A DNA stretch of 64,000 nucleotides from Alkalihalobacillus sp047302405 (GCF_047302405.1 NZ_CP154853.1:868001-932000); one strand, 5' to 3'; shown: positions 1 to 8,786, counted from the first letter of the stretch. The notes: generated by a model from the sequence alone, not told the origin. Numbers and translations: made by a program.

Positions 1-1230
1 ATTGGTTTAGGTTATGTCGGGTTGCCTTTAGCTATCCTTTGCCATCAAAAAGGGTTTGGTGTTTTAGGAATCGATATTGACCAATCGAAAATAGAGTTAT
101 TAAACAAAGGGCGTTCTTATCTAGCGGATTTACAAGATGATGAGATAAAAAAAGTAGTCAGTTCTTCTACATTTCAATATTCAGCTGATTTTACAAGAGT
201 GGAAACGGTTGACACGATTGTAATTTGTGTCCCTACTCCTTTAACGAATCACTCGGAACCGAATTTGACTTACTTAAAAAACGCTTTTAATGGGATTATT
301 CCTTATCTAAAAAAAGATCATTTAATCGTTGTTGAGAGTTCTACTTACCCAGGAACAACGGAAGAAATACTAAAACCGATGTTAGAAGAAAAAGGATGGA
401 AAGTAGGGGAGGATCTATTTTTAGGGTATTCACCAGAAAGAATTGATCCAGGTAATCAATTGTTTTCACTTGAAAATATTCCTAAGATAATAAGTGGTAC
501 AACTGAAAATTGTCTAGATAGGATTAATAATGTTTATGACAAAATATTTAGTGAACTAGTTCCTGTAAAAAATACAAAGGTTGCAGAAATGACAAAAATA
601 GTAGAAAATACTCAACGCTTTATTAATATTTCATTTATAAATGAATTAAGTCAAATAAGTGAAAAATTAAATGTTGATATTTGGGAAGTAATAGAAGCCG
701 CAAGTACAAAACCATATGGGTTTACCCCTTATTATCCTGGGCCAGGCATTGGTGGACATTGTATTCCAGTTGATCCGTTATATCTTAAGTGGAAAGCAAA
801 TGAACTAAAGATTAATACAGAATTTATTAATCTTGCAAAAAAAATTAATGATAACCAACCTACCTATATCGTTAAAAGAGTTCTTAACCTTATCGGACCT
901 GATACTGGGAAAGTATTGGTTATTGGATTGACTTATAAAAAAGATATTAATGATATGAGAGAATCAGCAGCCGTTAGTGTGTTTCAAGGGTTGATTGAAA
1001 AGGGGATCAAAGTGGATTATCATGACCCGTTTTTAGAACAAATAGAAGTAAAGAGTCATCTTTATCAACACCAACCATTGTCAGCTAAGCGGATAGCTGA
1101 ATATGATTGTGTCGTTATTTTAACAGACCATACAAATGTTGATTATGATTTAATTAAACAATCAGCTCAGACTATTTTCGATACGAAAAATATTTATGAC
1201 AGTCATGAAAAGCATATTAAAAAATTGTAA
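1..1230 (+). CDS. Nucleotide-sugar dehydrogenase (UDP-GlcNAc 6-dehydrogenase-like), 5' truncated by window
   Basis: The reading frame is open from the first base, so the true start lies before the window. The first residues IGLGYVGLPLA are the N-terminal Rossmann GxGxxG motif, so only a few residues are missing. Further features are the SPERIDPG motif of the central domain, the catalytic cysteine in GGHCIPVDPLY, and a C-terminal UDP-binding domain with KKDINDMRES. The family oxidises the C6 hydroxyl of a UDP-hexose to a carboxylate with two NAD+, supplying uronic acids for surface polysaccharide. The central-domain wording (EAASTKPYGFTPYYPGPG) resembles WbpA/UDP-GlcNAc dehydrogenases more than UDP-glucose dehydrogenases (TuaD), but substrate cannot be fixed from sequence. 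It ends in TAA followed by a shared terminator, so it is probably the last gene of a polysaccharide operon lying outside the window. Confidence 0.9.
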   Translation: MGLGYVGLPLAILCHQKGFGVLGIDIDQSKIELLNKGRSYLADLQDDEIKKVVSSSTFQYSADFTRVETVDTIVICVPTPLTNHSEPNLTYLKNAFNGIIPYLKKDHLIVVESSTYPGTTEEILKPMLEEKGWKVGEDLFLGYSPERIDPGNQLFSLENIPKIISGTTENCLDRINNVYDKIFSELVPVKNTKVAEMTKIVENTQRFINISFINELSQISEKLNVDIWEVIEAASTKPYGFTPYYPGPGIGGHCIPVDPLYLKWKANELKINTEFINLAKKINDNQPTYIVKRVLNLIGPDTGKVLVIGLTYKKDINDMRESAAVSVFQGLIEKGIKVDYHDPFLEQIEVKSHLYQHQPLSAKRIAEYDCVVILTDHTNVDYDLIKQSAQTIFDTKNIYDSHEKHIKKL

Positions 1231-1306
1231 TCATGTAGGAGTGGACTTGAGGTTCATTCATATAAAAGAAGTATCAGGCTTGTTTGAGTGGTTGATTTTA
1301 TATAAT

Positions 1307-1349
1307 AAAAAGGAGGTGAGCCATTTTCATTTGCTCATCTCCTTTTTAG
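1307..1349. terminator. Bidirectional rho-independent terminator
   Basis: The arms AAAAAGGAGGTGAGC and GCTCATCTCCTTTTT are near-perfect inverted repeats around a short loop, with A-run and T-run flanks. It lies between two convergent genes (the sugar dehydrogenase and the HD hydrolase) and can serve both strands. Confidence 0.85.
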
Positions 1350-1366
1350 CAGGTGAAGGTTTCTTA

Positions 1367-2011
1367 TTATTCCCCATTCCACTCCCGATAAAACTGCTCC
1401 AAAAATTCTTCCATAAACAAATGTCTTTTTTCGGCTTCTTCCTTAGCACTATTGGTATTCATTAAGTCTTTTAATTTGAATAGTTTCTCATAAAAGTGAT
1501 GGACGGCTGAGGATTTGCCGTTTCGGTATTCTTCTAATGTCATGTTATCGCGTACAGCAATTGTCGGATCATACATGGCTTGGCCTTTATGTCCAGAATA
1601 AGTAAAGGCTCTAGCAATTCCAATCGCTCCGATCGCATCTAATCGGTCAGCGTCTTGAACAACCTTTGCTTCGATCGTCCGAAGTAATTGTCCGTTTCCA
1701 GCTTTAAAAGAAATCGACTGAATGATATCAAAGATAAGTGCTTGCTCCTCGGGAGTTACTTGGATGGAGTCGAGCCATTCTTTTATCGAATTTAAGGCTT
1801 TTTCTTCATTTTCTATTAACTTGTCATCAGCGATATCGTGGAGCAATGCAGCCATCGTGACGATAAAAAGATCAGCTTGTTCTTTATTGGCAAGTGCAAT
1901 GGCTTGATTTGTCACACGTTTAATGTGATACCAATCATGTCCACTTTTCTCATCGAATAATTGCTCTTTTACCCATGCTTCTGTTTTATTGATCATTTCT
2001 GTGTGGTTCAT
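1367..2011 (-). CDS. HD-domain phosphohydrolase, YpgQ/YedJ family
   Basis: The 214-residue protein has the HD superfamily metal ligands in order: H around residue 25 (SGHDWYHIKRV), the HD pair in AALLHDIADDK, and the later D in VVQDADRLDAIGAIGIAR. HD-domain proteins hydrolyse phosphoesters; the B. subtilis relative YpgQ is a nucleotide pyrophosphatase, but the substrate here is inference. The start ATG lies 20 bp downstream of the helicase stop on the same strand and is preceded by a GAGAGG-type ribosome binding site, so the two genes are probably one transcript ending at the hairpin near 1307-1349. Confident for family, moderate for activity. Confidence 0.85.
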   Translation of the reverse strand: MNHTEMINKTEAWVKEQLFDEKSGHDWYHIKRVTNQAIALANKEQADLFIVTMAALLHDIADDKLIENEEKALNSIKEWLDSIQVTPEEQALIFDIIQSISFKAGNGQLLRTIEAKVVQDADRLDAIGAIGIARAFTYSGHKGQAMYDPTIAVRDNMTLEEYRNGKSSAVHHFYEKLFKLKDLMNTNSAKEEAEKRHLFMEEFLEQFYREWNGE

Positions 2012-2031
2012 TATCTCTTTTCTACCTCTCT

Positions 2032-4362
2032 TTAAGTGGTCAAGCTACTTGCTTTTGATACCATTTTTTGTGCTTCTCTTACAAATCGAGAACGTTGTGC
2101 TTGTTTACCGCGCCGCATCATTGGAACGGAAATGGATAAGGATTGAACCGCTCTTGTAATCGCGACATACATTAGTCTTCTTTCCTCTTCCAAAGGGTTG
2201 TCATTGCCTTCTCGCCATGCTTCAAGGGCATAATCATGAGGCAAGTTTCCTTCAACGGTTCCCAATAAATAAACATGGTCATATTCTAATCCCTTTGCCC
2301 TGTGGATGGTCATTAATTGTATCGCTTCTTTGGACGGGGGAAGTGACTTGATTTCTTTGTATTTGGCTATCATATGGTCAACATGTTCCAAAAAAGAGGA
2401 AATCGTTTCATGCTGCCTGGCCGCTACTTTTAAGTCCCTAACATCATCTGAACCGCGGTCCATCTTATTGCCTTCGTTGCCTTGTTTTTTGATATAGTCT
2501 TTTAAACCCATCTCAGACTCTATATACTGAATCGCTTTTTCAGGTGTCATCTTTTTAAGTGTTTGAAACTGTTTAGGTAATGCCTTTAATTTTTTTAATT
2601 GAAAAGGGAGTAGATTTTCTACATAAGAAAAAGCTTCTACTAATGTGCAGTCATGTGTGATGCTATATGCTTTTACATCTTGAACGACATTTTGTTTCAA
2701 AAATAAGGCACTTGTCATATCAGGGACGGCCTTCATATCATCTTCGTTTTGAGCCAATCTTAAGTAAGCCAAAATTTTACGAATGGTTTTACGGTTATAA
2801 AAGGATTCACCGTCACTTTCAATGACAAAGGGAAGACTGGAGTCAATTAACCGTTCAAATAAAGCTCTTGCATGGGTATTTGTTCGATATAAGATCGCAA
2901 AATCTGCTGGCCTGGCTCCAGCTTCGATTCGTTTTTTTATATTGTTCACAATTATCGTTGCTTCTTCTTCCTCATCATAAGGATAAAAAAGGGTCGGATA
3001 GTTTTCTATATGGTGCTGGGCTTTTAAGGTCTTTTTGAATCGTTTCCGGTTTGTGGCAATGACTTTGTTAGCGACTGAGACGATCGAATGATTGGAACGA
3101 TAATTCTCATTTAAAATGATTTTTTTAGCTGATTGATAGTTTTGTTGAAAAGAAAGAATATAGTCTGGATCACTACCTCTAAAGCCATAAATCGATTGGT
3201 CATCATCACCAACAACACAAAGGTTATTTGACTTTCCTGTAAGCATTGTCATGATTTCCGCTTGGACTTTGTTAATATCTTGGAATTCATCGATTGAAAC
3301 ATAATTAAATCTTTGTTGATAACGAGCCCTTAAATGCTCATCTGACTTTAGGAGCTCGTAACAACCGATTAACATATCATCAAAGTCAAACATTTGCTCT
3401 TGTATTCTTTTTTCTTCGTATCTTTTATATAAATATTGAACTTTTTCTTCCCATTGATCCGCTGCTTTTACTTGGTCAGGAGAAATTAAATGGTTTTTCC
3501 ACCAGCTTATTTGCGTTAACGCTTGGTCATAAGCAAAGTCTTTTTCATCAATATCGATTTCACGACCTGCTTCTTTTATTAGTTTGTCCCTTTGCCAATC
3601 CATTTTTAACAATTTACTAGAATGCCAACGATCGGGGTGATGGTGTAACAAAATTTTATAAAAAATACTATGAAACGTCCCGACCATTAACTGTTTAAGT
3701 GTCTGTTTCGAAAGGTTTGGATAAATTTCCATTCTAGCCTTCATTTCTTTTGCTGCTTTGGCTGTAAATGTGACGAGAATCATTTCTTTTGGAGAAATTT
3801 GCTTAACGGTTAACATATAAGCAGCCCTAGTCGTAAGCACTCTCGTTTTTCCACTACCTGCACCTGCCAAAATGAGAAGAGGCCCCTCCGTTGTTTCGAC
3901 AGCCGACCATTGATTATCATCTAAATATATACCGTTAGTCTGTAATAGGCTTCTATACTCTGATTGATAAGTCATGGTTGTTGACTTAGTAGGTTGAAAA
4001 TCAGGAATCATCGTTAACGGCTCAGGTTTTTTCCAACTTGAATCATGGGATTCACGTGTTTGAGAAATAGAACGATTTTGTGGGATCGAAAACCCATTTA
4101 ACGCTTGCTCTTGTTTTTTCGGTTCTTCTTTTTGGGTGGAATATTTTTTTTCGAACGCATTCACTTCATCGACACAACTTAGGGTTGTGGGAGGGTGAAG
4201 GAATTGGGCGGGCTCTTCTATACTTAATTGTAGACGCATTTTTTCGCCACAATGAATACAAGTTAACGCCCCTCTAATACCTGCCTTATATAGTTGTTGC
4301 CATTCTGAACGATCAATAGTAGGCAAATGAATCACTCGTTTATGATAATAGGCAGTTTGCAT
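2032..4362 (-). CDS. yjcD: UvrD/PcrA-type ATP-dependent DNA helicase (YjcD-like)
   Basis: A superfamily 1 helicase of about 776 residues. An N-terminal extension of about 140 residues carries a CxxC pair (CIHCGEKM), a possible metal knuckle not found in UvrD or PcrA. The core follows: Walker A AGAGSGKT near residue 167, motif II IDEFQD, motif III GDDDQSIYGFRGS, and the C-terminal motifs MTIHRAKGLEYDHVYL and VAITRA. This layout matches B. subtilis YjcD. It presumably unwinds DNA 3'-5' during repair or recombination; no specific role is visible. Three ATGs open the frame. The third (at 4362) is chosen because AGGAG lies 9 bases ahead of it, while it abuts the first two. It heads a two-gene minus-strand unit with the HD hydrolase. 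Confidence 0.85.
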   Translation of the reverse strand: MQTAYYHKRVIHLPTIDRSEWQQLYKAGIRGALTCIHCGEKMRLQLSIEEPAQFLHPPTTLSCVDEVNAFEKKYSTQKEEPKKQEQALNGFSIPQNRSISQTRESHDSSWKKPEPLTMIPDFQPTKSTTMTYQSEYRSLLQTNGIYLDDNQWSAVETTEGPLLILAGAGSGKTRVLTTRAAYMLTVKQISPKEMILVTFTAKAAKEMKARMEIYPNLSKQTLKQLMVGTFHSIFYKILLHHHPDRWHSSKLLKMDWQRDKLIKEAGREIDIDEKDFAYDQALTQISWWKNHLISPDQVKAADQWEEKVQYLYKRYEEKRIQEQMFDFDDMLIGCYELLKSDEHLRARYQQRFNYVSIDEFQDINKVQAEIMTMLTGKSNNLCVVGDDDQSIYGFRGSDPDYILSFQQNYQSAKKIILNENYRSNHSIVSVANKVIATNRKRFKKTLKAQHHIENYPTLFYPYDEEEEATIIVNNIKKRIEAGARPADFAILYRTNTHARALFERLIDSSLPFVIESDGESFYNRKTIRKILAYLRLAQNEDDMKAVPDMTSALFLKQNVVQDVKAYSITHDCTLVEAFSYVENLLPFQLKKLKALPKQFQTLKKMTPEKAIQYIESEMGLKDYIKKQGNEGNKMDRGSDDVRDLKVAARQHETISSFLEHVDHMIAKYKEIKSLPPSKEAIQLMTIHRAKGLEYDHVYLLGTVEGNLPHDYALEAWREGNDNPLEEERRLMYVAITRAVQSLSISVPMMRRGKQAQRSRFVREAQKMVSKASSLTT

Positions 4363-4476
4363 GAACATCATCTCCTACAAACTAGCTTCTTTATTTTCCA
4401 TCTTTATCGTAGCAAATTTTATATAAAAGGTGGAGTTTTTATTTTTTCAATAGGGTAGCATCAATTGATTTTGGAC

Positions 4477-4524
4477 ATAAAAAAAGACTGCCCAATGGTC
4501 TTATCGACCTTTTGTTGCAGTCTT
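4477..4524 (-). terminator. Terminator of the minus-strand tRNA-Gln
   Basis: Read on the minus strand, the arms AAGACTGC and GCAGTCTT close a hairpin followed by a run of seven T, starting nine bases after the tRNA 3' end. Confidence 0.75.
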
Positions 4525-4532
4525 ATTAATAA

Positions 4533-4604
4533 CTGGGCTAGCTGGATTCGAACCAACGCATGACGGAATCAAAATCCGTTGCCTTACCGCTTGGCTATAG
4601 CCCA
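4533..4604 (-). tRNA. tRNA-Gln(TTG), isolated copy
   Basis: A 72-nt cloverleaf with acceptor arms TGGGCTA/TAGCCCA, anticodon TTG in the loop TTTTGAT, and a standard T arm. CCA is not encoded. It is nearly identical (two substitutions) to the plus-strand tRNA-Gln at 7871-7945, so the two form an inverted pair around comGA-comGB. Confidence 0.95.
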
Positions 4605-4714
4605 CTAGTAAAATGTATTATAACCTAACATTCTCTTTTCATGCAAGATGAAGAGGATTATTTTACTAAATGTCGAATTTAACCGTATCAAAGAATAGAA
4701 TGGAGGAGTCATTA

Positions 4715-5758
4715 TTGTACGAAGTCGAACAATTGAGTCAAAATCTAATAAAAGAAGCGATTGTTAATCAAGCATCTGATTTGCATGTCATTCCGATTGG
4801 TCAAGGTTACTTAGTGCAAATGCGTATTCACGGACAAATCAAATCAGTTAGACGATTACGTATTAAACAAGCCGAAAGATTAATTAGTCATTTAAAGTAT
4901 CAATCGGGCATGGATATTGGAGAAAGGAGAAAATCCCAAAGCTCGATGATCCCTTTTGTTGACCAAAACAACGCGTATACTTTACGTCTTTCCACTTTAC
5001 CTGCTACCCCTACCGAAAGTTTAGCGATTCGTATATCGAAACAAAACAGTTCCACAACGATTCAAAACCTTCCCCTTTTACCAAAACAGCTTCCTTCCTT
5101 ATTCCAAGCACTTCAATACACATACGGACTTTTACTCATTACAGGGCCAACAGGTTCTGGCAAAACAACGACTCTTTATTCTCTATTAAATGAGTTTATT
5201 TCGCAAAAGAATAGAAGGGTTATTTCAATTGAAGATCCGATTGAACAATCAATTGAACAGGCGGTACAAATCCAAATAAATGAAAAAGCGGGAATTACAT
5301 TTGAAAGTGGTTTACATTCGATATTAAGGCATGATCCAGACGTTATTGTTATTGGAGAAATTCGTGACAAACAAACGGCAGAGTTGGCATTACGTTCAGC
5401 TTTAACCGGTCATTATGTGCTTGGCACTTTGCATACTCATGATTGTTACTCGGCGATTATTCGTTTATTGGATTTCGGATTAACTCGAGTTGAGTTAGCG
5501 GAAGCGACACGAATGATTATGACACAACGACTCTTTTTACCGATATGTCCTTATTGTGAAGGGGAGTCGACGAAAGAATGTGGTCATTTTCTTTATAGGG
5601 AAAGAAAGGCGGTATACGAAACTCTTTCTGCAGAACGCTTAAGGGAAGCGATCTTGAATCAAAAGGTTTCATACCGAAAATTACGAAATGAAGTGAGGTT
5701 AGCCTGGGCATTAGGCTATTTAGAGGATGATGAAATAGAAAGGCAGGGGCTATGGTGA
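4715..5758 (+). CDS. comGA: ComGA, competence pilus assembly ATPase
   Basis: A GspE/PilB-type secretion ATPase of 347 residues, the family's usual length. It has Walker A GPTGSGKT near residue 145, the Asp box and Walker B in HDPDVIVIGEIRD near 206, and the His box GTLHTHD. It sits at the membrane inner face and powers assembly of the ComG transformation pilus. The frame is open from an upstream ATG at 4670, but a TTG at 4715 is chosen because GGAGGAG lies six bases before it and the product then begins LYEVEQLSQNLI, like known ComGA. The last codons overlap comGB. The operon is not continuous here: comGC to comGG lie 3.3 kb downstream. Confidence 0.95.
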   Translation: MYEVEQLSQNLIKEAIVNQASDLHVIPIGQGYLVQMRIHGQIKSVRRLRIKQAERLISHLKYQSGMDIGERRKSQSSMIPFVDQNNAYTLRLSTLPATPTESLAIRISKQNSSTTIQNLPLLPKQLPSLFQALQYTYGLLLITGPTGSGKTTTLYSLLNEFISQKNRRVISIEDPIEQSIEQAVQIQINEKAGITFESGLHSILRHDPDVIVIGEIRDKQTAELALRSALTGHYVLGTLHTHDCYSAIIRLLDFGLTRVELAEATRMIMTQRLFLPICPYCEGESTKECGHFLYRERKAVYETLSAERLREAILNQKVSYRKLRNEVRLAWALGYLEDDEIERQGLW

Positions 5759-6798
5759 AAAAAAGAATAAGATTAAGAAAAGACCACCAGGCGTTAGTGA
5801 ACCAGCTTGCTCGTATCGCTCAATTGCTTGAACAAGGTTATCCACTTACAATCGCTCTTTCATTTATAAAGTTACATGCTTCTATTGAACATCAACAGTT
5901 GTATACAAAAGTAGAATTAGATTTAAAAGCGGGTGTAAGTGTTTCGGAAGCGTTTGAAGTCTTTTCCTTACCAAACGATGTATTGTCCTTTATTTATTTT
6001 TATGAACAACAAGGAGATTTGGCAAAAGGATTTAATCAAGCAAGCGAGCTTTATCGAAAGAAAGAGAAGACGAAAAAGGAGCTATCAAAAATTTTACGTT
6101 ATCCACTTGTTTTAATTTGGATTACGGTACTGATGAGTTTAATGCTCCAGCAATTCATCGCCCCGCATCTTACGCAAATGTTCTTGAGTTTCCAAGGCTC
6201 TCCACCATTTATTACTTCCTTCTTTTTTTCAGTGATTGACTTCATGCCACTTCTTAGCGTCTTCCTTACTATGACCGTATTAGTTATCGGAATATACTAT
6301 CTGTATGTGATCAAAAAAACGAATGCCTCTAGAAAAATGAACCTTCTCTTAAAAATCCCCCTTATTAAATCATTTATTAAACAAATATTAACGTATTTCT
6401 TTGCCTTGCAATTAGGACATTTATTGGAATCTGGTATGTCTGTTCGTCATGCGTTAAGTATTTTTGAGAATCAACATTACTTATCTTTTTTTCGTGAGGA
6501 GGTTAGCTTGATAAAAGTGGAGCTCATTCAAGGTCATTCTTTATTTGAGATCATGAGTACACGGACTTTTTTTATGGGTGAGCTTGCATTAGTAATCGAA
6601 AATGGAGAGAGAACAGGGTACTTAGGGAAAGACTTACAATCCTATAGTGAGTTGCTATTTTTTGAATTGGAAGATAAAATTCAAAAGTTGTTTGCGATGA
6701 TTCAACCGGCGTTTTTTATTTTGATGGGTGGTTTTGTATTATTTCTATTCTTAGCGGTAATGCTACCTATGTTTACGTTAATTGGAACGTTAAATTAA
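5752..6798 (+). CDS. comGB: ComGB, competence pilus inner-membrane platform protein
   Basis: A 348-residue GspF/PilC-family membrane protein with two related cytoplasmic F domains and hydrophobic segments near residues 117-135, 160-185 and 322-345. It is the platform on which the ComGC pilin is assembled by ComGA. Its start overlaps the comGA stop (ATGGTGA arrangement), as in other Bacillus. The C terminus is complete (MLPMFTLIGTLN), so the gene is not truncated by the rearrangement. Normally comGC begins within a few bases of the comGB stop; here an rrn-like promoter and a tRNA operon follow instead. Confidence 0.94.
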   Translation: MVKKRIRLRKDHQALVNQLARIAQLLEQGYPLTIALSFIKLHASIEHQQLYTKVELDLKAGVSVSEAFEVFSLPNDVLSFIYFYEQQGDLAKGFNQASELYRKKEKTKKELSKILRYPLVLIWITVLMSLMLQQFIAPHLTQMFLSFQGSPPFITSFFFSVIDFMPLLSVFLTMTVLVIGIYYLYVIKKTNASRKMNLLLKIPLIKSFIKQILTYFFALQLGHLLESGMSVRHALSIFENQHYLSFFREEVSLIKVELIQGHSLFEIMSTRTFFMGELALVIENGERTGYLGKDLQSYSELLFFELEDKIQKLFAMIQPAFFILMGGFVLFLFLAVMLPMFTLIGTLN

Positions 6799-6849
6799 TG
6801 GGGAAAATCGGAAGTGGAAAAATTTTTTCGAGAAATTTCAAAAAAGGTA

Positions 6850-6879
6850 TTGCAGGTTATAAATGTTTCGTGGTATAGT
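6850..6879 (+). promoter_or_regulatory. Probable rrn-like sigma-A promoter of the tRNA operon
   Basis: TTGCAG and TATAGT are separated by 18 bases, about 38 bases before the first tRNA. The downstream GTCGCTGAGA resembles the leader start of Bacillus rRNA operons. It lies about 50 bp after the comGB stop. Confidence 0.6.
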
Positions 6880-6917
6880 AATAAACGTCGCTGAGACATC
6901 AACAAATTAAGCGATAC

Positions 6918-6993
6918 GGGGCCTTAGCTCAGCTGGGAGAGCGCCTGCTTTGCACGCAGGAGGTCAGCGGTTCGATCCCGCTAGGCTCCACCA
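6918..6993 (+). tRNA. tRNA-Ala(TGC)
   Basis: A 76-nt cloverleaf with acceptor GGGGCCT/AGGCTCC, anticodon TGC in CTTTGCACG, and encoded CCA. It is the first gene of the tRNA operon. Confidence 0.97.
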
Positions 6994-7023
6994 TGGAATA
7001 TTACATATCATATATTCTAATTC

Positions 7024-7116
7024 GGAGGAATACCCAAGTCCGGCTGAAGGGATCGGTCTTGAAAACCGACAGGCGGGTTAAACCGCGCGGGGGTTCGAAT
7101 CCCTCTTCCTCCGCCA
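7024..7116 (+). tRNA. tRNA-Ser(TGA)
   Basis: A 93-nt class II tRNA with a long variable arm, acceptor GGAGGAA/TTCCTCC, anticodon TGA in CTTGAAA, and encoded CCA. Confidence 0.96.
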
Positions 7117-7150
7117 TATTTACTTCAGCACTTAATAGCTATATAATAAT

Positions 7151-7282
7151 GCGGGGTGGAGCAACGAGCATTACATCAATGAGTAATCTCCGAGTAATAT
7201 CGACGCAGCAACTTCAAAGCATAGCTAGAAGAGGAAGATGTCTTCATCCATGAGAAAACATCATCCATTAACTTTAAAACGA
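7151..7282 (+). other. Truncated tRNA-fMet 5' fragment joined to a ~119-bp unknown element
   Basis: The first 13 bases (7151-7163, GCGGGGTGGAGCA) copy the 5' end of the tRNA-fMet that starts at 7283. The copy then breaks and runs into ACGAGC and about 119 bp of non-tRNA sequence that ends right before the intact tRNA. This sequence is related to the element at 8281-8403: both begin ACGAGC, share GACGCAGCA about 40 bases in and AGCTAGAAGAGGAA about 70 bases in, and end with an ACATCA...ATTAA stretch. Confidence 0.7.
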
Positions 7283-7352
<70 letters not shown>

Positions 7353-7359
<7 letters not shown>

Positions 7360-7565
7360 ATTAATATAGCGATACTACGTAGGATATTCTCCATGCGAGC
7401 GTAGATAGTAGTGCTTGGAAAGTGCAACCAAATAAATTCATGATAGCTACGTTGGGTTTTCTACTAGCGAATGATATAAGTAGTACTTGAAAAGTGCAAC
7501 CAAATAATATAGCGATACTACGTTGAATAAGCTTCATGCGAGCGTAGATTGAAAAATGTACAAGT
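7353..7565 (+). repeat. 71-bp tandem repeat seeded by the tRNA-fMet 3' end (three units)
   Basis: Units start at 7353, 7424 and 7495, each with GCAACCA, the last seven bases of tRNA-fMet; the first is the tRNA end itself. Units one and three share ATATAGCGATACTACGT and CATGCGAGCGTAGAT. Unit two is a diverged version. The array fills the spacer between tRNA-fMet and tRNA-Asp. Confidence 0.75.
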
Positions 7566-7577
7566 TTTATACATATT

Positions 7578-7654
7578 GGTCCGGTAGTTCAGTTGGTTAG
7601 AATGCCTGCCTGTCACGCAGGAGGTCGCGGGTTCGAGTCCCGTCCGGACCGCCA
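7578..7654 (+). tRNA. tRNA-Asp(GTC)
   Basis: A 77-nt cloverleaf with acceptor GGTCCGG/CCGGACC, anticodon GTC in CTGTCAC, and encoded CCA. Confidence 0.97.
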
Positions 7655-7672
7655 TTATATTATTTTTATGCT

Positions 7673-7757
7673 GGAGGGGTAGCGAAGTGGCTAAACGCGG
7701 CGGACTGTAAATCCGCTCCCTAAGGGTTCGGCGGTTCGAATCCGTCCCCCTCCACCA
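7673..7757 (+). tRNA. tRNA-Tyr(GTA)
   Basis: An 85-nt class II tRNA with acceptor GGAGGGG/CCCCTCC, anticodon GTA in CTGTAAA, a long variable arm and encoded CCA. Confidence 0.97.
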
Positions 7758-7764
7758 GTTATGT

Positions 7765-7841
7765 GGCGATTGTGGTGAAGTGGTTAACACATCGGATTGT
7801 GATTCCGACATTCGTGGGTTCGATTCCCATCAGTCGCCCCA
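7765..7841 (+). tRNA. tRNA-His(GTG)
   Basis: A 77-nt tRNA with anticodon GTG in TTGTGAT and encoded CCA. The extra 5' G (position -1) faces the discriminator C, as expected for tRNA-His. Confidence 0.96.
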
Positions 7842-7870
7842 TTAATTTAATAAAAAATCCTTATAAATAT

Positions 7871-7945
7871 TGGGCTATGGCCAAGTGGTAAGGCAACGGA
7901 TTTTGATTCCGTCATGCGTTGGTTCGAATCCAGCTAGCCCAGCCA
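7871..7945 (+). tRNA. tRNA-Gln(TTG)
   Basis: A 75-nt cloverleaf with anticodon TTG and encoded CCA. It is nearly identical to the minus-strand copy at 4533-4604, which lacks CCA. Confidence 0.97.
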
Positions 7946-7949
7946 ATAT

Positions 7950-8021
7950 GCGGAAGTAGTTCAGTGGTAGAACACCACCTTGCCAAGGTGGGGGTCGCGG
8001 GTTCGAATCCCGTCTTCCGCT
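7950..8021 (+). tRNA. tRNA-Gly(GCC)
   Basis: A 72-nt cloverleaf with acceptor GCGGAAG/CTTCCGC, anticodon GCC in TTGCCAA, and discriminator T. CCA is not encoded. Confidence 0.96.
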
Positions 8022-8041
8022 TATAAGGTTGTCAATCAATA

Positions 8042-8130
8042 GCCGGGGTGGTGGAATTGGCAGACACACAGGACTTAAAATCCTGCGGTAGGTGACTACC
8101 GTGCCGGTTCAAGTCCGGCCCTCGGCACCA
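8042..8130 (+). tRNA. tRNA-Leu(TAA)
   Basis: An 89-nt class II tRNA with acceptor GCCGGGG/CCTCGGC (wobble tolerated), anticodon TAA in CTTAAAA, a long variable arm and encoded CCA. Confidence 0.96.
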
Positions 8131-8147
8131 TTAAAATATAAGATGAT

Positions 8148-8224
8148 GCGCCCTTAGCTCAGCTGGATAGAGTGTTTGACTACGAATCAAAAGGTCGGGA
8201 GTTCGAATCTCTCAGGGCGCGCCA
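8148..8224 (+). tRNA. tRNA-Arg(ACG)
   Basis: A 77-nt cloverleaf with acceptor GCGCCCT/AGGGCGC, anticodon ACG in CTACGAA (expected to be edited to inosine), and encoded CCA. Confidence 0.96.
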
Positions 8225-8249
8225 TTTTAAATTAAATAAATTTTTACAT

Positions 8250-8403
8250 GCGGGTGTAGTTTAGTGGTAAAACCTCAGCCACGAGCGAAGCTTCTATGAA
8301 AAATCAACGAGTTGTCTTGACGCAGCAGGCTACGAAGTGTAAGCTAGAAGAGGAAAAGACATGCAACAGGTGAGCAACATCAATTAAATACCATTTATAA
8401 TAT
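8250..8403 (+). other. Truncated tRNA-Gly 5' half joined to a ~123-bp unknown element
   Basis: Bases 8250-8280 are identical to the first 31 bases of the tRNA-Gly(TCC) at 8404 and stop inside the anticodon loop, just before the anticodon. They run into ACGAGC and about 123 bp of sequence ending right before the intact tRNA-Gly. That sequence is related to the element at 7164-7282, with the same opening, the same GACGCAGCA and AGCTAGAAGAGGAA blocks, and nearly the same spacing. The half tRNA cannot fold as a tRNA. Confidence 0.8.
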
Positions 8404-8474
8404 GCGGGTGTAGTTTAGTGGTAAAACCTCAGCCTTCCAAGCTGATGTCGTGAGTTCGATTCTCATCACCCGCT
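8404..8474 (+). tRNA. tRNA-Gly(TCC)
   Basis: A 71-nt cloverleaf with acceptor GCGGGTG/CACCCGC, anticodon TCC in CTTCCAA, and discriminator T. CCA is not encoded. A truncated copy of its 5' half precedes it. Confidence 0.96.
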
Positions 8475-8536
8475 TTTTTATTTTGTCTTTTTTTATTTAC
8501 ATGATTTATTTTCATTAAGGGTAAGCTATTTTATAT

Positions 8537-8609
8537 GAGCCATTAGCTCAGTCGGTAGAGCATCTGACTTTTAATCAGAGGGTCGAAGGTTCAAGTCCTT
8601 CATGGCTCA
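8537..8609 (+). tRNA. tRNA-Lys(TTT)
   Basis: A 73-nt cloverleaf with acceptor GAGCCAT/ATGGCTC and anticodon TTT in CTTTTAA. CCA is not encoded (TCA follows the discriminator). Confidence 0.96.
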
Positions 8610-8621
8610 TCATCAACTTAA

Positions 8622-8703
8622 GCGGGTGTGGCGGAATTGGCAGACGTGCTAGACTTAGGATCTAGTGTCTTTTGACGTGGGGGTTCGACTCCCTTCACCC
8701 GCA
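8622..8703 (+). tRNA. tRNA-Leu(TAG)
   Basis: An 82-nt class II tRNA with acceptor GCGGGTG/CACCCGC and anticodon TAG in CTTAGGA. CCA is not encoded. It is the last gene of the tRNA operon. Confidence 0.96.
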
Positions 8704-8748
8704 TAAATAAAGGAGAGGCAGTTTTAAGAGCCTCAAAATAGTTAAGTG

Positions 8749-8786
8749 GATGAGAAGGTGTATTTTTTACCTTTTCATCTTTTTTT
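8749..8786 (+). terminator. Terminator of the tRNA operon
   Basis: GATGAGAAGGT pairs with ACCTTTTCATC across a short loop and is followed by a T run. Confidence 0.85.

Noticed and set aside
6800..6917. Remnant of 16S or 5S rRNA before the tRNA operon
   Set aside because: No rRNA-like stretch could be found between comGB and the first tRNA; only the promoter and a short leader are there.
7518..8069. Minus-strand frames across the tRNA genes
   Set aside because: They are the reverse complements of tRNA genes, a common false ORF type.
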